A model generated the notes under the pieces. The model was given only the letters and a program-made list of their open reading frames with translations, was not told the DNA's origin and ran no database searches. This document shows positions 7,893-15,916 of a stretch of 64,000 nucleotides of DNA, in pieces; the first letter of the stretch is position 1; every line of letters starts with the position of its first letter. Both the position numbers and the translations under genes were made by a program. The stretch comes from Parabacteroides gordonii MS-1 = DSM 23371 (GTDB lineage Bacteria; Bacteroidota; Bacteroidia; Bacteroidales; Tannerellaceae): NCBI RefSeq assembly GCF_000969825.1, contig NZ_KQ033921.1, positions 180,722 to 244,721 of the forward strand, read 5' to 3'.

Positions 7893-9419
7893 TTATTTTC
7901 TTTTAATCATTGCCTGTATACAAGAATCTAATTCAGCTAATGTTGCACTTAGCCTAGAATAGAATTGTTTATCCAAATCCGTTAATTGGGCATTCAGACT
8001 GTCACTACCTTTTTTAATGAACCCAACCCCTTCTTCCAGCTGTTTTTTAGTATCTTGCCAAAACTCTTTATTGTAATCACGTATAGAACTTAATTCCTCC
8101 AATTTCTTAATTAAAAGCTGTACACCATCAACAAAATTCCTTTGCTTCCTTACCCATTCATTTAGTTTTGATGTAGAATCATCGAACTTAATCATATTAT
8201 CTTTTGTCAAATCTACGGTTTCAGATAGTTTAGTCGTTATCGTTGAGAATTTAGTGTCTTCTATCATTACTTTCTGCAATTCGGTAATCAGTTTTGCCAA
8301 CATACCACTTGTTCCACTTAATTGAGCTGCATATTCTGCAACATTAGTGAGAACGGTAGACGTCCTTTCAAATTCTGTAACCATCTTTGTATATTGGTGT
8401 GTCAAATCAGAAATCATTTGTTTATTTTCTTGTTGCCAAATATTCAATTTTTCAACGCTCTGATTTAATTGTTCGAAATTTTCCTTTATCAATTTGCTGA
8501 CTATTGCATTCATTTGGTTTTGAAATTCTAAAGTTGCTTGTTTCATTACCTCAACTAAGGCTTCAGTATTACTTTTCTTTAGCAATTCAGCAAATTCATC
8601 AAATTTTTGCGTTAGCAAATGGTTGGTTTCTCCCATTTTTATTTCTATTTCATCAACTTCGGCACGAAGAACTTCGCTAAGTTTCTTGGTCGCATCTTGC
8701 GTCTCTTGTAAGATAGAGGCTGAAGCGGATGAAATATCCAATTGCTCTCCTATGCGATCATCAATATGTTCTATATTGGCATTAAGTGTATCTAATTTAT
8801 TTATAGTTTGTTGACCATTACTTGCAATTGCAGATAGATGAGTTTCTTGTGAGCGAATTAAAAGTGTCATTTCATCTATTTTGACTGTATTAAATACATT
8901 AATCTGATTTAACAAAGTGTTATAAAAAGCCGTTTGATTCTGTGTTTGCTGATTCATGGATTGAAGTAAAGCCTGCATAGCTTCAACGTTCTGCCGGTTC
9001 ATAGATTCAACTGCATCACATATGCGAGCCGTTGCTTCATCTTGATTACTTGGTTGCCCTGCTTCGTATTTATCGTAAATTTTATTGATGATAAAATTGG
9101 TAATCATAGATGAAATCATACCTAATAGAGAAGTATAAAAAGCGGTTTTCAGTCCTTCCAATAATACGGGAATGCTTTTATCTAAATCTTGAGTGTTAAA
9201 CTCAGACAACCCAATTGTAATTCCCCAAAAAGTGCCTAATACTCCTAAGGTTGACAAAAAAGTCGGGAATAGGTCCACTGTCCGCTTCCGCTTTTGTAGC
9301 TCATTTTTTTTCTTCCAAAAGAAAATTAATGCAATACAGACTATTAATGCCAATGAAATTGTTCCAATACAAATTGGCAACGTAATGTAGTGTGCCAAAG
9401 ATATTATAAAATCATTCAT
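7893..9419 (-). CDS. zorA: MotA/TolQ/ExbB-type motor with long cytoplasmic tail, ZorA-like
   Basis: 508 aa from the ATG at 9419 (MNDFIISLAHYITLPICIGT). Membrane helices lie near 8-32, 48-68 (FLSTLGVLGTFWGITIGL) and 88-112 (LKTAFYTSLLGMISSMITNF), with the MotA/ExbB channel signature. From about 120 to 508 comes a long, almost wholly helical coiled-coil tail, the hallmark of ZorA as opposed to ExbB or TolQ. An in-frame upstream extension to 9533 is possible but would run into a highly structured sequence and adds residues without domain support, so I chose 9419. First gene of the three-gene operon; AT-rich compared with flanking cassettes, suggesting horizontal acquisition. Confidence 0.85.
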   Translation of the reverse strand: MNDFIISLAHYITLPICIGTISLALIVCIALIFFWKKKNELQKRKRTVDLFPTFLSTLGVLGTFWGITIGLSEFNTQDLDKSIPVLLEGLKTAFYTSLLGMISSMITNFIINKIYDKYEAGQPSNQDEATARICDAVESMNRQNVEAMQALLQSMNQQTQNQTAFYNTLLNQINVFNTVKIDEMTLLIRSQETHLSAIASNGQQTINKLDTLNANIEHIDDRIGEQLDISSASASILQETQDATKKLSEVLRAEVDEIEIKMGETNHLLTQKFDEFAELLKKSNTEALVEVMKQATLEFQNQMNAIVSKLIKENFEQLNQSVEKLNIWQQENKQMISDLTHQYTKMVTEFERTSTVLTNVAEYAAQLSGTSGMLAKLITELQKVMIEDTKFSTITTKLSETVDLTKDNMIKFDDSTSKLNEWVRKQRNFVDGVQLLIKKLEELSSIRDYNKEFWQDTKKQLEEGVGFIKKGSDSLNAQLTDLDKQFYSRLSATLAELDSCIQAMIKRK

Positions 9420-9480
9420 ATCTATGTGTTTTAATTTATTCAACCTCAAAAGGGAAGCGTGGAACTGCATTCCACGTCTT

Positions 9481-9600
9481 AGTCTGGAGGTCGTAGGAAA
9501 CCCATAGATACAGATATAGTAATAGCAGCCCACGCTTATAACGTGAGAACCACTATGCTATCCTTGTATCTAATCTGAAAATTTCCTACGTTCCCAAACT
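9481..9600. other. Strongly self-complementary 120-nt element upstream of the Zorya-like operon
   Basis: Nested complementary arms by eye: 9481-9487/9594-9600 (one mismatch); 9492-9500/9582-9590 (9 bp perfect); 9505-9512/9565-9572 (8 bp perfect); 9522-9527/9556-9561 (6 bp perfect); 9531-9534/9542-9545 (4 bp, 7-nt loop). A separate hairpin, 7-bp arms with 5-nt loop, lies at 9458-9476 between this element and the zorA start. The nested order is what a single long stem or a structured RNA would show. It lies 61 nt upstream of the zorA ATG and may be its 5' leader. Confidence 0.65.
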
Positions 9601-9664
9601 ACAAGATAAACATAACGCTTCTTTTTTCTAATATGTCTTGGAAAGAGTTACCTCAAACCAATCG

Positions 9665-9672
9665 CAAAAATA
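9665..9672 (-). promoter_or_regulatory. Possible -7 element for the Zorya-like operon
   Basis: The minus strand reads TATTTTTG, a match to TAnnTTTG. If used, the transcript would have a leader of about 240 nt containing the 9481-9600 structure. No -33 box at proper spacing is seen. Confidence 0.3.
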
Positions 9673-9806
9673 GTATAAAACTTCAAAAACAGAGTTGTTT
9701 GAGAGTAATATCTTTATGTCACAATGAAATAAAACTCTTTTCACTCCCCCATTCCCCGAATCGTTCCCCTTGGGGGAGAATACTTCCCGGGGGGATAGCG
9801 GAGATC

Positions 9807-9844
9807 TACCTTTGCCTCTGTAAGCCGCTGATAGAGCGGTTTAC
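9807..9844 (+). promoter_or_regulatory. Promoter (-7) followed at once by a leader hairpin, upstream of the 9900 cassette
   Basis: TACCTTTG at 9807-9814 matches the -7 consensus. Six bases later a hairpin with 10-bp arms (one G-T pair) and 5-nt loop spans 9820-9844, then GGGGGC and a T-run. The transcript would start with this hairpin, which resembles an attenuator or 5' stability element. The sequence from 9601 to 9806 has no supported gene. Confidence 0.55.
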
Positions 9845-9899
9845 GGGGGCTTTTTCATTTGAAGGCCTTCCTTTATTAACTTTAAAAAGTAGAATAAAC

Positions 9900-10181
9900 A
9901 TGGAAAAGTATGTGACAATCCTACATCAGTATCCGCCTCAGAGTCGGACGTACACCGACCGGGACGGGCAGTCGAAAATCTTTCATACACGCGGCTTTCA
10001 TTTGACGGATGGCATCGATGAGTTTTATGCCGAAATACAGGGCGAGGGGGCACTTAGCGCAGGTGAGTTTGATCCGAACATGACTCACCGGGTTCAATGT
10101 TTCTTGCGTGCACGCCGCTACACAGATAAGAACGGAGCAGAACGGTTTGATAATCAGATCATCATCACCAAATTAATTTAA
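9900..10181 (+). CDS. Small conserved cassette protein, unknown function
   Basis: 93 aa, starting MEKYVTILHQYPPQSRTYTD. The ATG at 9900 was chosen because the promoter and leader hairpin lie downstream of the longer possible start at 9633. It is predicted as a beta-rich domain (GFHLTDGIDEFYAEIQGEGA, FLRARRYTDKNGAERFDNQI, IITKLI) resembling a small OB-fold-like or single-strand-binding shape, but I cannot place it in a family. First gene of the plus-strand cassette that leads to the VirE-N/DUF3987 protein; 21 nt from the next gene. Confidence 0.7.
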   Translation: MEKYVTILHQYPPQSRTYTDRDGQSKIFHTRGFHLTDGIDEFYAEIQGEGALSAGEFDPNMTHRVQCFLRARRYTDKNGAERFDNQIIITKLI

Positions 10182-10202
10182 CAATCTTCTAAACGGAACG
10201 AC

Positions 10203-10532
10203 ATGGAACTAAAAATTCAAATTTCAGACAACACTTACCAACGGCTTCTTTCGTCAGGTAGCCGCCTGCAAGGTACTATCGGACTGGTAAATCCCAATGA
10301 GGGTAATTTCAACGAGCATATCCGCCACACGCCGGAAAACGGGAGCGATAACTCAAAATACATTCGCCTGCGCCACGGCCGGGTGAGTGTGAACGAGAAC
10401 CGCGTGCGTTTCACCCTACACATCGGACTGGACGAAGCAGGTATCATACCCTCCGAGGCCATCGAAAATGAGAGCCGCGAAGCAGGCGGATTCGTGGACG
10501 ACATACTCGACACCATCGAACGATATCATTAA
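10203..10532 (+). CDS. Small conserved cassette protein, unknown function
   Basis: 109 aa, starting MELKIQISDNTYQRLLSSGS. Alternating hydrophobic residues predict beta strands (LQGTIGLVNPNEGNFNEH, KYIRLRHGRVSVNENRVRFT) followed by a C-terminal helix (PSEAIENESREAGGFVDDIL). No motif I recognise. It lies between the 9900 gene and the VirE-N/DUF3987 gene with short spacers (21 and 19 nt), so it is part of the same operon. Confidence 0.7.
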   Translation: MELKIQISDNTYQRLLSSGSRLQGTIGLVNPNEGNFNEHIRHTPENGSDNSKYIRLRHGRVSVNENRVRFTLHIGLDEAGIIPSEAIENESREAGGFVDDILDTIERYH

Positions 10533-10551
10533 AAAACAAACTATTTTTATC

Positions 10552-12957
10552 ATGAGCTTTGGAATTTCAAATAATGTAAGAAGTCGGGTGGTACGCACAT
10601 GTACCCCCGAGCTGTTCCGGGGAGTAATAGATTCTCCCCTGGTGGCCGGGATATGCGCCGAGATAGAAGATGCCCTGGAAGCCACAAGGCGGGGTGAAAT
10701 GTCGAAAGAGGACTTCGACACACTGAAAGCGGAACGCAAGAAAATGCTTCCGGTCATTACGCCGCACGCCACTTTCAAGAACGGCCGACGGTTGAATGCC
10801 GATGCCGTGCCGTCGGGACTTTCCATGTACGATGTGGATCATATCACCGACCCACGCGGATATTATAAAGCCCACGTAGAAGGCAGGGAAAAGGAGTTGG
10901 GCGTGGTACTGGCACACGTAACGCCATCCACCGAGGGACTTCGTCTACTCTTTGTAATTGAAAATGGAGAATTGAAAATTGAAAATTATAAAGACAAGAA
11001 TACTACGGGAAGTGTTTTGGCAGAAGCGCAACGCCGGATGTCGGAGCAATTGGGCGATGCTAATTATGATGGGGCGGTAAAGGACCTGGCACGTTGCTCG
11101 TTTCTTGTACCCCGCGATTATATCCTATATCTGGACGAAAAGGCTTTGTTTGCGGAATATCCGGCAAATGGCACACAGATGACACAGATCGAGCAGATGA
11201 CCACAGATCAAAATCCGCGTAAATCTGCGCCATCTGTGTCATCTGCGTGCCATGAGGAGACAAATCAGAATAACGAACCCGCAGACCCAAGCACAGATAA
11301 TTCTCAATCATTTAAAGGCGTTCCGTATAAAAATATCATTGCTGAATGGATTCGCCTCACGGGTGGCGAACCGCAAAAAGGCGAACGCAACACCCGCTTG
11401 CACCGCCTGGCATCGCACCTGCGCTATATCACGGATAATGACGAAAATCTTTTATTCGCCATCATGCCCCGCTACGACCTTACGGAAGAAGAGATGCGCG
11501 GATTGATTCACTCGGCCTGTACCGCCAAGTTCTGTTCCACACCCAAAGAGATGCGCGAGGCGGTACGCCTGGCAATGAATAATGAAGAATCAATAATGAA
11601 TAATTGCCCTGCGGACGGAAACAATAATACTTCATTAAATACTCCTCCGGCTCTCCCTAAGAAGCTCCCGGGGTTGATAAAACTCCTGCTGAGCCGCACA
11701 CCGGACATTTATCAGCCCGCCGTGGCACATGCCGTTTTTCCCGCGTTAGCCGCCCACCTACATAAGGTACGGTTTCGTTATATCGACAATGTGCTACATG
11801 AAGCAACGCTTATGAACGTCCTTATGGCAGGCACCGGCGCGGGTAAGGATTGCATCTCCGAACCCATCAACCGCATCATGGCAGACATCCGTTTAAGAGA
11901 CGAGGAGAACCTGCGCCGCGAACGCGAGTGGAAGAACGAAGTCAACTCCAAAGGGGCGAACAAGGACAAACGAGCGCGTCCCGAAGGCTTGGTCATTCAA
12001 GAGATCGATGCCGATATGACGAACCCCGCCTTCGTGATGCGTACCGCCGAAGCAAACGGACATTTTCTTTACACGAAATTGAACGAGATCGACCAGTTCG
12101 ATGCCCTGCGCGGAGGGACAAGGGGCCAGCAACAATTCCAAATCATGTGCCTTAGCTTTGACCCCGGAAACCGCTATGGACAGACCCGCGTAGGTACCCA
12201 GTCCGTCACGGAGAAAGTAACCATCCGCTTCAACTGGAATGCCGCCACCACGATCCTGAAGGGCAAACGTTACTTCTCGCGGGTGTTGACGGACGGCCCG
12301 ATCTCACGCATCAACTTTTGTACCATCCCCGAACGTGAAATCGGTGCCGATATGCCTGTGTACGGCGAATACGATGCCGCTTTCGACGAAGAACTCCGCC
12401 CATCCATCGAGAACCTCTGCCGTGCCGTGGGCGAGGTGGATTGCCCCGAAGCGTTCCGCCTGGCTAAGAAGCTCAAGGAGGAGTGTGCCGACTTTGCTCG
12501 CCTCTCCCAATCGAGAATATATGAAAATCTTTCGTTTCGGGCCAACGTAATTGCGTATTTGAAGGCCTGTGTGCTCTATGTGGCAAACGGCCGTAAGTGG
12601 GACAAAACGATGGAGGACTTCGTTCGCTGGAGCTTGAAATACGATCTTTGGTGCAAGATGGAGTTCTTCGGAACGGATATCGAGGAGGCAATGAGCGGAA
12701 GTGGCATGGCATCGGACAGACAAAAACGTCGCGGACGAACCAATCTCTTAGAGCTGCTTCCCGAAGAGTTCACCTTAGCAGATGCCGTTCGTGTACGCCA
12801 ATCGCAAGGCATGGATGCCGAGGGCGCACGAAATATGCTTTGGCAATGGACACACCGGCATTACATTACAAAACTTACAATTAATGAAAACGACTTGAAA
12901 GGTGCATCTACCTCCACCAGGCCGGAAACCTATAAAAAGACTGAGAAATGGAAATAA
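10552..12957 (+). CDS. BT4734/BF3469-type protein: VirE N-terminal plus DUF3987 domains
   Basis: 801 aa from the ATG at 10552 (MSFGISNNVRSRVV). The N-terminal ~200 residues form a VirE-N/primase-like domain (LSMYDVDHITDP, HVTPSTEGLRLLF). A middle segment (about 265-385) resembles a primase C-terminal helical domain (FKGVPYKNIIAEWIRLTGGE). The C-terminal ~400 residues are DUF3987, with a divergent P-loop (LMAGTGAGKDCISEPINRIM). Related proteins pair with mobile or accessory cassettes in Bacteroidales; a helicase-primase role is inferred from the domains. The linker at about 206-235 is encoded by a REP-like repeat. The stop overlaps the next gene by 10 nt. Confidence 0.85.
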   Translation: MSFGISNNVRSRVVRTCTPELFRGVIDSPLVAGICAEIEDALEATRRGEMSKEDFDTLKAERKKMLPVITPHATFKNGRRLNADAVPSGLSMYDVDHITDPRGYYKAHVEGREKELGVVLAHVTPSTEGLRLLFVIENGELKIENYKDKNTTGSVLAEAQRRMSEQLGDANYDGAVKDLARCSFLVPRDYILYLDEKALFAEYPANGTQMTQIEQMTTDQNPRKSAPSVSSACHEETNQNNEPADPSTDNSQSFKGVPYKNIIAEWIRLTGGEPQKGERNTRLHRLASHLRYITDNDENLLFAIMPRYDLTEEEMRGLIHSACTAKFCSTPKEMREAVRLAMNNEESIMNNCPADGNNNTSLNTPPALPKKLPGLIKLLLSRTPDIYQPAVAHAVFPALAAHLHKVRFRYIDNVLHEATLMNVLMAGTGAGKDCISEPINRIMADIRLRDEENLRREREWKNEVNSKGANKDKRARPEGLVIQEIDADMTNPAFVMRTAEANGHFLYTKLNEIDQFDALRGGTRGQQQFQIMCLSFDPGNRYGQTRVGTQSVTEKVTIRFNWNAATTILKGKRYFSRVLTDGPISRINFCTIPEREIGADMPVYGEYDAAFDEELRPSIENLCRAVGEVDCPEAFRLAKKLKEECADFARLSQSRIYENLSFRANVIAYLKACVLYVANGRKWDKTMEDFVRWSLKYDLWCKMEFFGTDIEEAMSGSGMASDRQKRRGRTNLLELLPEEFTLADAVRVRQSQGMDAEGARNMLWQWTHRHYITKLTINENDLKGASTSTRPETYKKTEKWK
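11169..11252 (+). repeat. REP-like inverted repeat inserted in frame within the DUF3987 gene
   Basis: Arms 11169-11189 and 11232-11252 are 21 nt each and pair with one mismatch. Between them are further copies of the same words (CAGATGACC, AAATCTGCG). Such 'ACACAGATGACACAG / AAATCTGCG' text is a dispersed intergenic repeat in Bacteroides genomes as I recall it. Here it keeps the frame open and encodes a low-complexity linker (NGTQMTQIEQMTTDQNPRKS). Confidence 0.7.
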
Positions 12958-13361
12958 CCCTGACACGCATCGCCCGTCGCAAGACCTACACGATAGGCCG
13001 GCTAGCAATCGACGGAGAATACATTTGTGATACGTTAGAACCCACCTGGCGCGACATCGGCTGGGGAAGGCCGGGCAAGAAGATAGCCGGCAAAACCGCC
13101 ATTCCGGAAGGCCGCTATCCGGTGGTGGTGACCTTCAGTCCCCGGTTCCAGCGGTGGCTTCCTCTCCTACTCCACGTGTCCCTGTTCGAGAGTATCCGTA
13201 TCCATGCCGGCAATACGATGAACGACACAACAGGGTGTATCCTGCCCGGGTTGAATAAAAAGAAAGGCCAGGTAATAGATTCGCGTATCTGGGAACACCG
13301 CATCGTCCGCCGCCTGGCAAATCGTCCCGAAGGGGAGGCGGTGTGGATAGAGGTGAAATAA
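12948..13361 (+). CDS. DUF5675 family protein
   Basis: 137 aa, starting MEITLTRIARRKTYTIGRLA. Family signatures are CDTLEPTWRD, IPEGRYPVVVTFSPRFQRWL, IRIHAGNTMNDTTGCILPG and the C-terminal VWIEVK. DUF5675 proteins occur near phage lysis or tail genes and in Bacteroidales HU/amidase cassettes; the conserved RIHAGNT and GCI pieces recall L,D-transpeptidase-like folds, but no activity is established. It overlaps the DUF3987 gene by 10 nt and ends the cassette, followed by a terminator. Confidence 0.85.
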   Translation: MEITLTRIARRKTYTIGRLAIDGEYICDTLEPTWRDIGWGRPGKKIAGKTAIPEGRYPVVVTFSPRFQRWLPLLLHVSLFESIRIHAGNTMNDTTGCILPGLNKKKGQVIDSRIWEHRIVRRLANRPEGEAVWIEVK

Positions 13362-13390
13362 ATCTGAGGCAAGTGATTATTATTTATAAT

Positions 13391-13430
13391 AGGAAAAGGA
13401 GTTGTACCCTCGTGCATAGCTCCTTTTCTA
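13391..13430 (+). terminator. Hairpin terminator after the DUF5675 gene
   Basis: Arms GAAAAGGAG (13393-13401) and CTCCTTTTC (13420-13428) are perfect over 9 bp, with an 18-nt loop. The A-rich left flank and T-rich right arm suit termination in either direction. It lies 30 nt past the cassette stop and just before the recQ promoter. Confidence 0.65.
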
Positions 13431-13440
13431 AATATTATAC

Positions 13441-13448
13441 TATCTTTG
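13441..13448 (+). promoter_or_regulatory. -7 promoter element of recQ
   Basis: TATCTTTG matches TAnnTTTG exactly, 18 nt before the recQ ATG; the leader is therefore very short. Confidence 0.6.
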
Positions 13449-13466
13449 TGAATTGATTTTAGGACG

Positions 13467-15299
13467 ATGAAAGAGTTGCTGTTGCTATTAAAGAAGTTCT
13501 TTGGGTATACTTCTTTCCGCCCATTACAGGCGGAGATCATACAACGTATTTTGAGGAAAGAGGATTCACTGGTGCTGATGCCTACCGGTGGGGGGAAATC
13601 GATTTGCTTCCAACTACCGGCTATTTATCTGCCGGGGACGGCGGTTGTTATCTCCCCTTTGATCGCACTGATGAAAGACCAGGTAGGCGGGTTGGTGGCC
13701 AACGGCATTCCGGCCGCCGCACTCAATAGTATGATGCCTGACGAAGAACGGCAACAAGTCAAACAACTCTGCATCCAGGGAAAGATCAAGCTGCTTTATA
13801 TCTCCCCCGAAGGACTGATCGGTGAGCTCCACTGGCTGCTTCCCCGCATGGATATATCGTTGATAGCCATCGACGAAGCCCATTGTATCTCGCATTGGGG
13901 GCACGACTTCCGGCCAGAATATACGCAACTGGCGGTACTCAAGGAGCATTTCCCTAAAATACCGATCGTCGCCCTGACCGCGACCGCCGACAAGGTGACG
14001 CGTACGGATATAATCAACCAGTTGAACCTGCGCGATCCGGAAGTATTCGTCTCTTCTTTCGACCGTCCCAACCTTTCCCTGACGATCCGCCGGGGACTAA
14101 ACAAGAAAGAGAAAACGGCCGCCATCGTCCATTTCATCCATGCACACCGAAAGCAGAGCGGTATCGTCTACTGCATGAGCCGGAACAGTACCGAAAAACT
14201 GGCTGAAGAGCTTTCTTCCTACGGGATCAAGGCAACCGCCTATCATGCCGGACTTGCGCCCGCGGTGCGCGAAAAGGCACAGGATGATTTTATCAACGAT
14301 CGGGTAAATGTTGTCTGTGCAACGGTTGCTTTCGGTATGGGAATCGACAAAAGCAATGTCCGCTGGGTTGTACATTATAATATGCCCGGAAGCATTGAAA
14401 ACTACTACCAGGAGATAGGACGTGCCGGACGGGATGGGATGAAGAGCGACACCTTGCTGTTCTATTCGGTGGGCGACCTGCTCGTGCTCCGTCGTTTTGC
14501 CGAGGAAAGTGGACAAAGGGATGTCAATCTTCAGAAACTGAACCGGATGCGCCGTTATTGCGAAGCGGATATCTGCCGCCGCCGTATCCTGCTTAGTTAT
14601 TTCGGGGAAGAGACGGATCAGGATTGCGGAAATTGCGATGTCTGCAAGAATCCCCCTCAACGCTTCGACGGTAGCATATTGGTTCAGAAAGCACTTAGCG
14701 CCATCTTCCGTACCGGTCAGTTTGTCGGTATGAATATGTTGATCAATATTCTCCGCGGATCGGAAAAAGCGGATATTACCGAAAAGGGATATGATAAACT
14801 AAAGACCTACGGAGCAGGAAAAGACCTGACCTACAAGGAGTGGAAAGAGTATCTGTACCAGATGCTCCAGTTGGGATATATCGAGATCGATTACGTAAAT
14901 GCCGGTATACTAAAGGTAACGCCACTGGGAAGAAAAATATTGTTCGGCGAGCAGAAAGCCATGATGGCCATTTACAAAGAAACGGAAGAAAAGGTATTCT
15001 TACGCAAGAAAGACGGCAAATTCAAATACCGCCCGATCAAACCGATACAGGCGGCTTCCGTCGAAGAGACATTGCTCGACTCGCTTCAACAGCTCCGCAA
15101 GCAGATCGCCGAACGGGAACAAACACCGGCATATATCATCTTCTCCGATGATTCTCTGGAAGATATGGTACAAAAGAAACCCGTCACGCTGGACGAGTTC
15201 AGCGAGATACATGGTGTAGGGCAAATCAAATTGGACAAGTACGGCAAAGTATTTGTAGCACTGATACGGTTCGTACTACGGTTACCCAAAGAGGGATAA
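13467..15299 (+). CDS. recQ: ATP-dependent DNA helicase RecQ
   Basis: 610 aa. Helicase motifs are Walker A (MPTGGGKSICFQLPA), DEAHCISHWGHDFRPEY (Walker B plus the RecQ aromatic loop), SSFDRPNL, and motif VI (QEIGRAGRDG). The RQC zinc-binding part has the four Cys pattern (YCEADICRRR, CGNCDVC), then a winged helix, and a C-terminal HRDC domain (about 520-600: SDDSLEDMVQKKPVTLDEF). It unwinds DNA in recombination repair and fork rescue. Full length, no defects; free-standing gene with its own promoter. Confidence 0.96.
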   Translation: MKELLLLLKKFFGYTSFRPLQAEIIQRILRKEDSLVLMPTGGGKSICFQLPAIYLPGTAVVISPLIALMKDQVGGLVANGIPAAALNSMMPDEERQQVKQLCIQGKIKLLYISPEGLIGELHWLLPRMDISLIAIDEAHCISHWGHDFRPEYTQLAVLKEHFPKIPIVALTATADKVTRTDIINQLNLRDPEVFVSSFDRPNLSLTIRRGLNKKEKTAAIVHFIHAHRKQSGIVYCMSRNSTEKLAEELSSYGIKATAYHAGLAPAVREKAQDDFINDRVNVVCATVAFGMGIDKSNVRWVVHYNMPGSIENYYQEIGRAGRDGMKSDTLLFYSVGDLLVLRRFAEESGQRDVNLQKLNRMRRYCEADICRRRILLSYFGEETDQDCGNCDVCKNPPQRFDGSILVQKALSAIFRTGQFVGMNMLINILRGSEKADITEKGYDKLKTYGAGKDLTYKEWKEYLYQMLQLGYIEIDYVNAGILKVTPLGRKILFGEQKAMMAIYKETEEKVFLRKKDGKFKYRPIKPIQAASVEETLLDSLQQLRKQIAEREQTPAYIIFSDDSLEDMVQKKPVTLDEFSEIHGVGQIKLDKYGKVFVALIRFVLRLPKEG

Positions 15300-15328
15300 C
15301 ACTTTACTTTGCCGGGTACTTTCTTCTT

Positions 15329-15916
15329 TTAAAGGATATGTTGAACGGGAAGTTCTATCTCTCCGAAACCGATCATTGCATTGAACAGACGGATCAGGGA
15401 ATAGCGAGATAAGTCGTGCGGGCGAATGGCGGCGGGAACAATCAGCCCTTTGCCCAATAAAGACGCTCTCATCGTCCCTTCCAGCAAGGGCTTTTCGGGT
15501 GTTTCCCATTGTTCGCCATTCCATAGGGCGATATTGGCTATCGAGGTATCCGTCAGAAAGCCGTCGCGGATAATCAGTATATCGTCGGCTTCGCCTTTCT
15601 GCTTGAATAATTCATCCAGCTTCTGCCGGTTACTACTCTTATAGGTGTAATCCAACCCGTCGGATGTTACCATCCTCAGGCTCTTCACCGGACGGATCGT
15701 GTAAGGCTGATATTCGACCTTTTCTACTTCATCCTGATATTCGATACGGCATTTGGTACGTTCGGTATACTCGCCGGGCTGGATATAATCAGCCAGGTTA
15801 ACGGGCAAGTTACATTCAAATATATCCCTCCGCGTCTTGTTGAAGCGGTAGTTATGAAAGCCCAGATTAAGGGCCTTCCCATTCTCGATACGGATTGTTT
15901 CAATAAATTGGCACAT
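15329..15916 (-). CDS. pabC: Aminotransferase class IV, aminodeoxychorismate lyase-type
   Basis: 195 aa, shorter than the ~270 aa E. coli PabC but in the usual range for the Bacteroidetes form. PLP fold-type IV features are FHNYRFNKTRRDIF near the start, the candidate Schiff-base lysine in TYKSSNRQKLDELF, DDILIIRDGFLTDTSIANIA, and the phosphate-binding GTMRASLL. It should release p-aminobenzoate from aminodeoxychorismate for folate synthesis. It overlaps the upstream pabB by 17 nt and is last in the aguA-aguB-pabB-pabC operon. Confidence 0.85.
   Translation of the reverse strand: MCQFIETIRIENGKALNLGFHNYRFNKTRRDIFECNLPVNLADYIQPGEYTERTKCRIEYQDEVEKVEYQPYTIRPVKSLRMVTSDGLDYTYKSSNRQKLDELFKQKGEADDILIIRDGFLTDTSIANIALWNGEQWETPEKPLLEGTMRASLLGKGLIVPAAIRPHDLSRYSLIRLFNAMIGFGEIELPVQHIL

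Noticed and set aside
7188..9419. TonB-system ExbB/ExbD or flagellar motor pair
   Set aside because: The second protein has an OmpA peptidoglycan domain (not ExbD), the first has a long coiled-coil tail, and an HNH gene follows in the operon.
9420..9533. Extended N-terminus for the ZorA-like protein (38 more residues)
   Set aside because: The extra residues have no domain support and overlap the structured element; the ATG at 9419 leads straight into the first membrane helix.
9481..9600. Structured element as a retron or reverse-transcriptase template RNA
   Set aside because: No reverse transcriptase gene is present nearby.
9633..9899. Longer start for the 9900 gene
   Set aside because: A good -7 box and leader hairpin lie inside it, and the added sequence has no protein-like pattern.
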